Origin: Azotobacter vinelandii CA
Lineage (GTDB): Bacteria; Pseudomonadota; Gammaproteobacteria; Pseudomonadales; Pseudomonadaceae
Assembly: GCF_000380335.1 (NCBI RefSeq)
Contig: NC_021149.1
Span: 1,054,001-1,118,000 of the forward strand
Length of the DNA: 64,000 nucleotides
Direction of reading: 5' to 3'
Shown here: piece after piece, positions 59,155-64,000 of the stretch
Layout: each line of letters opens with the position of its first letter
Position numbering within the stretch: position 1 is the stretch's first letter
Position numbers and translations under genes: made by a program
Notes under the pieces: model-generated
Told to the model about the DNA's origin: nothing
Databases searched by the model: none
Seen by the model: only the letters and a program-made list of their open reading frames with translations

Positions 59155-60915
59155 CTAGCGGTCGGGCCAGCGCCTGGCCAGCCACTCCGACAACTGGTCG
59201 GCGGACAGCGGCTGCGAGAGCAGGAAGCCCTGGACCACCTGATAGCCCCGGTTGGTGAGCAGCCGGCGTTGTTCCTCGTTTTCCACTCCCTCGGCGAACA
59301 CGGCGATGCGCAGGCTGTCGCCGATGTGCATGGCCACCTCGGTCAGGGCGCGGGTGGCCTCGTCGTGCTCCAGGTCGCGGACGAAGCTGCGGTCCAGTTT
59401 CAGGGCGCGGATCGGCAGGTGGCGCAGGTAACCGAGACAGGACTGGCCGGTACCGAAGTCGTCGACGGTCAGGCCGATGCCCATGGCCTGAACGGCATGC
59501 AGGGTCTTCAGCGTGCCGGGGTTGCCGCCGTGCAGCGCCTCCTGGGTGATTTCCAGGTTCAAGGCGGCCGGCGCCAGGGCGTGGCGGCGCAGGATGTCGG
59601 CGATCCGAGCGGGCAGTTCGGTGTCGTGGATGCTGAGCGGCGACAGATTCACCGAGACCGTCACCGGTTCGAGTCCGGCCTCGCGCCAGGCGGCGAGTTG
59701 CCGGCAGGCTTCCTCCAGCGCCCAGCGATCCAGCTCGCCGGCCAGCCCGCATTCCTCCGCCAGCGGAACGAAGCGGCTCGGCGGAATGTTGCCGAGTTGC
59801 GGGTGGAACCAGCGGGCCAGGGCTTCGATGCCGCACAGCCGGCCGCTGCTGAGGTCAATCTGCGGCTGGTAGTGGAGCTGCAACTGCCGCCGCCGCAGCG
59901 CTTCGCGCAGGTCCGTCTCGAGCGTCCGGCGCTCCTGGGCCTGACGGTTCATCTCCTCGCTGAAGAAGCTGAACTGGCCGCGTCCTTTGCTTTTGGCCTG
60001 ATACATGGCGAGGTCGGCGTAGTACAGCAGGGTTTCCATGTCCTCGCCGTCGTCGGGAAAGCGGCTGATACCGATGCTGGCCGAGGGGGCGAGGGTCGCT
60101 CCGGCGATCTGGCAGGATGCCGACAACTGCTTCTGGATGCGCCGGATGGTTTCGGTCGTCTGCCGGAGATCGCAGTCGGCGAGCACCACGACGAATTCGT
60201 CGCCGGCCAGGCGGCCGACGATGTCGGTGGTCCGCAGTTCGCTGCGCAGGCGCTGGGCGATGGTGCGCAGCATGAGGTCGCCGGCCGGATGGCCGAGGGT
60301 GTCGTTGATCAGCTTGAAACGGTCCAGGTCGAAGAACAGGACGTTCAAGGCCGTGCGCTCGCGCCTGGCCCGGGCGATCGCCTGGTCGGCCTGGATCAGC
60401 AGCAGGCCTCGATTGGGCAGGTCGGTGAGGGGGTCGTAGAAGGCCAGTTGGCGAATCCGGTCGTGACTTTCCTCGCGCTCCAGCATCAGTTGGCGGCAGC
60501 GCTGCCGTGCGACTTCCTCGCGTTCGGTCTGGACGCTGACGTCGATGGCGATCTGGACGATGCGCTTCAGGCGTCCGGCGTCGTCGCGAATGGGGACGTA
60601 GGTCGACTCCAGCCACAGACATCGGCCGTCGGCGCTCGCGTAGGGGTAGCGGCCGTTCGCCGGGCGGCCCATTTCCAGTCCGGCCCACAGACCGTCGAAA
60701 TCGTGCCGGTTGGTCGGGTCGGGCGCGCAGAGTTGCTGGTGACGGCGCTGGCCGATGGATTGCTCGCTGTAGCCGAAGATCTGCCGGTACTTGTCGTTGA
60801 CGCGCAGGACGCGGCCGTTCGGCGCGAATTCGGCGATGGCCATGGCGTGTTCGAGAACGGCGAGCAGTTCCAACTGTTCGGCGGACGGCTGGGGGGAGGG
60901 GGGCGGCTGCTTCAT
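59155..60915 (-). CDS. PAS-GGDEF-EAL cyclic-di-GMP protein
   Basis: A 586-residue cytoplasmic signalling protein. The PAS domain (about residues 15-135) includes [20 protein letters not shown] and a PAC end at IQIAIDVS-like [10 protein letters not shown]. The GGDEF domain (about 165-320) has active-site [11 protein letters not shown] (AGDEF variant). The EAL domain (about 335-580) has [17 protein letters not shown] and [13 protein letters not shown], with the metal-binding acids present. It may therefore act mainly as a c-di-GMP phosphodiesterase with a regulatory or weak cyclase domain. No membrane segment is present. A perfect hairpin lies just upstream of the start. The start at 60915 has only a weak ribosome site. 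Confidence 0.9.
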
Positions 60916-60938
60916 TCTTGTCTGCAATTGGCATCGGT

Positions 60939-60958
60939 CGACGGGAGAAGTCCCGTCG
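60939..60958 (-). other. Leader hairpin of the GGDEF-EAL gene
   Basis: CGACGGGA and TCCCGTCG form a perfect 8-bp stem with loop GAAG (CTTC on the minus strand), 23 bp upstream of the start codon. It could affect translation. The rest of the 453-bp gap to valS holds another stem-loop (ATGGCCGG/CCGGCCAT, 61179-61200) and no gene. Confidence 0.35.
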
Positions 60959-61292
60959 TGCGGCGCGCTAGGAAACAGCGCGCAGGCACGAACCGGGCGT
61001 GGCCTGGCAATCCTGCGACGGGACTGGCTTGGCGCGGCCATCGCGAGGCCGGCGGGGATGATGCCATGCCACAGGATAGATGCGTCATTTTCTGTGATGG
61101 CTATTTGATATCTCTGTATTGCAGTTTGCCAGAATGTGAAGCATGCACGCTTTTGGGACGGCTATTACGCGAAATGGCATGGCCGGCAATGCCCGGCCAT
61201 GGGCCGGGATCGACTGGGTTCCGGTCGCATCGTCCGCTTCGAGCCGCGTCTCGCCGGCTTTTCAGGCGCGGGCGGGCCGCGCGAACGAAAAA

Positions 61293-61324
61293 GGCCGTCC
61301 GCCGGGATTGACCGGCGGACGGCC
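61293..61324 (-). terminator. Rho-independent terminator of valS
   Basis: GGCCGTCCGCCGG (61293-61305) and CCGGCGGACGGCC (61312-61324) form a perfect 13-bp stem with a 6-nt loop. On the minus strand it is followed by TTTTTCG. It lies 44 bp after the valS stop. Confidence 0.9.
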
Positions 61325-61368
61325 TCGTCGAGAGCCGGCACGCCGCTCGCGTGCCGGGGGCGGGTGCC

Positions 61369-64000
61369 TCAGAGGCTGGCGATGCGCGCGCGCTGTTCGC
61401 CCAGCTTGCCCAAGGCCTGTTCGGCCTCGTTCAGTCTGGCGCGCTCCTTGGCGATCACCTCGGCCGGGGCCTTGTCGACGAAACTGGCGTTGCCCAGCTT
61501 GCCGCCGACGCGCTTGACCTCGCCTTCCAGGCGCTGGATCTCCTTGTCCAGACGGGCCAGTTCGGCGTCCTTGTCGATCAGCCCGGCCATCGGCACCAGC
61601 ACCTGCATCTCGCCGACCAGCGCGGTGGCGGCCAGCGGTGCTTCCTCGCCGGCTTCCAGCACGCGGATGGATTCCAGCTTGGCCAGTTTCGTCAGCAACG
61701 GCCGGTTTTCTTCGAGGCGCCGCCGGTCGCTGTCCGAGGCGTTGTTCAGCGCCACGTCAATGCGCTTGGCCATGGAGATGTTCATTTCGCCGCGGATCTG
61801 CCGTATGCCGAGCATCAGCGCCTTGACCCACTCGATGTCCTCCTCGGCGGCCGCGTCGATGCGCGCCTCGTCGGCCAGCGGCCAGGGTTGCAGCATCAGG
61901 GTCGGGCCGGACTTGCCGGCCAGCGGCGCGAGGCGCTGCCAGATTTCCTCGCTGATGAAAGGCATGAAGGGGTGCGCCAGGCGCAGGGCGGTTTCCAGCA
62001 CCCGCACCAGGGTGCGCCGAGTGCCGCGCTGGCGCTCGACGCTAGCAGTCTCGTCCCAGAGCACCGGCTTGACCAGCTCCAGGTACCAGGCGCAGTACTG
62101 GTCCCAGATGAACTCGTAGAGCGCCTGGGCAGCGAGGTCGAAGCGGAAGGCGTCGAGCTGGCGGGTCACCTCCTGCTCGGTGCGCTGCAGCGCCGAGACG
62201 ATCCAGCGGTCCACCGGGGACAGCTCGACGGGTTCGTCGGCGGCGCCGCAATCCTTGCCCTCGGTGTTCTCGAAGACGAAGTTGGCGGCGTTCCACAGCT
62301 TGTTGCAGAAGTTGCGGTAGCCCTCGACCCGGCCCATGTCGAACTTGATGTCGCGGCCGGTGGAGGCCAGCGAGCAGAAGGTGAAACGCAGCGCGTCGGT
62401 GCCGTAGCTGGCGATGCCCTCGGGGAATTCGGCGCGGGTCTGCTTGGCGATCTTCTCGGCGAGCTTGGGCTGCATCATGCCGCTGGTGCGCTTGGTCACC
62501 AGGCTTTCCAGGTCGATGCCGTCGACGATGTCCAGCGGGTCGAGCACGTTACCCTTGGACTTGGACATCTTGTGGCCTTGGCTGTCGCGTACCAGGCCAT
62601 GGACGTAGACGGTCCTGAAGGGGATCTGCCCGGTCAGGTGCAGGGACAGCATGATCATCCGGGCGACCCAGAAGAAGATGATGTCGAAGCCGGTGACCAG
62701 CACATCGGTGGGGTGGAAGGTCTTGAGGAACTCGGTCTGCTGCGGCCAGCCGAGGGTGGAGAAGGTCCACAGGCCGGAGCTGAACCAGGTGTCCAGCACG
62801 TCTTCGTCCTGGCGCAGCGGCTCGTCGTTGCGGATCGCGTACTTGCTGCGCACTTCCGCCTCGTCGCGGCCGACGTAGGCGTTGCCGGCCTCGTCGTACC
62901 AGGCCGGGATGCGGTGGCCCCACCAGAGCTGGCGGCTGATGCACCAGTCCTGGATGTCGCGCATCCAGGAGAAATACATGTTCTCGTACTGCCTGGGCAC
63001 GAACTGGATGGAACCGTCCTCGACGGCGGCGATGGCCTTCTCGGCCAGCGGTTTGGTGGAGACGTACCACTGGTCGGTCAGCCAGGGTTCGATGATGGTG
63101 CCGGAACGGTCGCCGCGCGGCACCTTCAGGGCATGGTCGTCGATCTTCTCGAGAAGGCCCATGCCCTCGAAGTCGGCGACGATGGCCTTGCGCGCGTCGA
63201 AGCGGTCCATGCCGGCGTAGCCGTCCGGCAGGCTGGGGGCGACGCGGGTGTTCGGCGTGCCGTCGATGTCGAACACCTGGGCCTGGGCCAGGATGCCGGC
63301 GTTCTTGTCGAAGATGTTGATCAGCGGCAGGTGGTGGCGCTTGCCGACCTCGTAGTCGTTGAAGTCGTGGGCCGGGGTGATCTTCACGCAGCCGGTGCCG
63401 AATTCGCGGTCGACGTACTCGTCGGCGACGATCGGGATCAGGCGGTTGACCAGCGGCAGCAGCACGTGGCGGCCGATCAGGTCCCGGTAGCGCTCGTCCT
63501 CCGGGTGTACGGCGACGGCGGCGTCGCCCAGCATGGTTTCCGGGCGGGTGGTTGCGACCACCAGGTAGTCCTTGCCTTCGGCGGTGCAGGCGTCGTCGGC
63601 CAGCGGGTAGCGCAGGTGCCAGAGGTGGCCCTTTTCGTCGTGGTTCTCCACTTCCAGGTCGGAGATCGCGGTGTGCAGCTTGGTGTCCCAGTTGACCAGG
63701 CGCTTGCCGCGGTAGATCAGGCCGTCCTCGTGGAGGCGGACGAAGGCTTCCTTGACCGCTTCGGAAAGGCCCTCGTCCATGGTGAAGCGTTCCCGCGACC
63801 AGTCCACCGAGCTGCCGAGGCGGCGAATCTGCCGGGTGATGGTGCCGCCGGACTGCTCCTTCCATTCCCAGACCTTGTCGAGAAACTTCTCGCGACCGAG
63901 CGCGTGGCGGTCGAGGCCCAGGGCCGCCAGTTGGCGCTCCACTACCATCTGGGTGGCGATGCCGGCGTGGTCGGTGCCCGGCTGCCACAGGGTATTGCGC
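61369..64000 (-). CDS. valS: Valyl-tRNA synthetase (partial, N-terminus beyond window)
   Basis: A class I aminoacyl-tRNA synthetase charging tRNA-Val. About 877 residues are present; the first part, including the HIGH motif, lies beyond position 64000. Visible are the early [17 protein letters not shown], the editing domain with [13 protein letters not shown] and [23 protein letters not shown], the KMSKS loop in [10 protein letters not shown], the anticodon-binding helical domain and a C-terminal coiled coil ([17 protein letters not shown]). The family is about 950 residues, so roughly 70 are missing. A strong terminator follows. Confidence 0.97.
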   Translation of the reverse strand, partial: RNTLWQPGTDHAGIATQMVVERQLAALGLDRHALGREKFLDKVWEWKEQSGGTITRQIRRLGSSVDWSRERFTMDEGLSEAVKEAFVRLHEDGLIYRGKRLVNWDTKLHTAISDLEVENHDEKGHLWHLRYPLADDACTAEGKDYLVVATTRPETMLGDAAVAVHPEDERYRDLIGRHVLLPLVNRLIPIVADEYVDREFGTGCVKITPAHDFNDYEVGKRHHLPLINIFDKNAGILAQAQVFDIDGTPNTRVAPSLPDGYAGMDRFDARKAIVADFEGMGLLEKIDDHALKVPRGDRSGTIIEPWLTDQWYVSTKPLAEKAIAAVEDGSIQFVPRQYENMYFSWMRDIQDWCISRQLWWGHRIPAWYDEAGNAYVGRDEAEVRSKYAIRNDEPLRQDEDVLDTWFSSGLWTFSTLGWPQQTEFLKTFHPTDVLVTGFDIIFFWVARMIMLSLHLTGQIPFRTVYVHGLVRDSQGHKMSKSKGNVLDPLDIVDGIDLESLVTKRTSGMMQPKLAEKIAKQTRAEFPEGIASYGTDALRFTFCSLASTGRDIKFDMGRVEGYRNFCNKLWNAANFVFENTEGKDCGAADEPVELSPVDRWIVSALQRTEQEVTRQLDAFRFDLAAQALYEFIWDQYCAWYLELVKPVLWDETASVERQRGTRRTLVRVLETALRLAHPFMPFISEEIWQRLAPLAGKSGPTLMLQPWPLADEARIDAAAEEDIEWVKALMLGIRQIRGEMNISMAKRIDVALNNASDSDRRRLEENRPLLTKLAKLESIRVLEAGEEAPLAATALVGEMQVLVPMAGLIDKDAELARLDKEIQRLEGEVKRVGGKLGNASFVDKAPAEVIAKERARLNEAEQALGKLGEQRARIASL

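Overview
The window is GC-rich, densely packed chromosomal DNA from a gammaproteobacterium of the Pseudomonadaceae. It looks most like Azotobacter or a close Pseudomonas/Stutzerimonas relative. The evidence is the CioAB cyanide-insensitive oxidase, a 448-residue AlgB-type regulator, RhlB, YejK and EstB proteins of pseudomonad type, an OprD porin, and a ketone-carboxylase cluster with a sigma-54 activator. The genus is inferred from protein resemblance recalled from memory; no search was run. No rRNA, tRNA or CRISPR array was recognised.

1-9.7 kb, respiration and stress: KGG-repeat stress proteins, cioAB, a YetF-like membrane protein pair, a stress-type short-chain dehydrogenase, a ferritin-like DUF892 protein, a secreted DUF4142 protein and an orphan AlgB-type regulator. 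Several of the stress genes have GAACTT/GAACTC-type sites that resemble AlgU (sigma-22) promoters.

9.8-16.8 kb, second terminal oxidase: a CopD/HemJ-like protein, a DUF2231 protein (opposite strand), a caa3-type subunit II, a fused subunit I+III, a small membrane protein and CtaG. The last four are translationally coupled. A Tat-type exported amidohydrolase converges on the end of this operon.

17-24.5 kb, housekeeping: yaaA, the metal exporter dmeF with a (Asp-His)19 loop, a PIN-PhoH ATPase, moaC/moaD/moaE for molybdopterin, rhlB and estB. A MITE-like repeat separates moaC from moaD.

24.6-26.7 kb, repeats: a large palindromic composite repeat, full of hairpins, with an IS481-family element (25234-26510) in its central loop, flanked by a 6-bp target duplication.

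26.8-41.8 kb, catabolic region: an OprD porin, a GIY-YIG protein, a GST-like protein and then a five-gene operon on the minus strand. That operon encodes two HyuA-like subunits, one HyuB-like subunit, a small CxxC protein and a 288-residue protein. The layout resembles acetophenone carboxylase (apc) more than three-subunit acetone carboxylase. An AcoR/AcxR-type sigma-54 activator lies just upstream, followed by a divergent G3E (CobW-type) metallochaperone gene. Both the carboxylase operon and the G3E gene have good -24/-12 promoters with TTCGA-containing palindromes about 115 bp upstream. This suggests one ketone-responsive regulon that makes the enzyme and possibly its metal-insertion factor.

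41.8-64 kb, mixed core genes: a PPK2-type kinase, yejK, a HAD phosphatase, a TAXI-type binding protein, a LysR regulator divergent from an extradiol dioxygenase/SDR/DUF2218/cytochrome b561 cassette, sbcDC, a TerC-CBS membrane protein, a GNAT-like protein, rlmF, a PAS-GGDEF-EAL protein and valS, which runs off the right edge.
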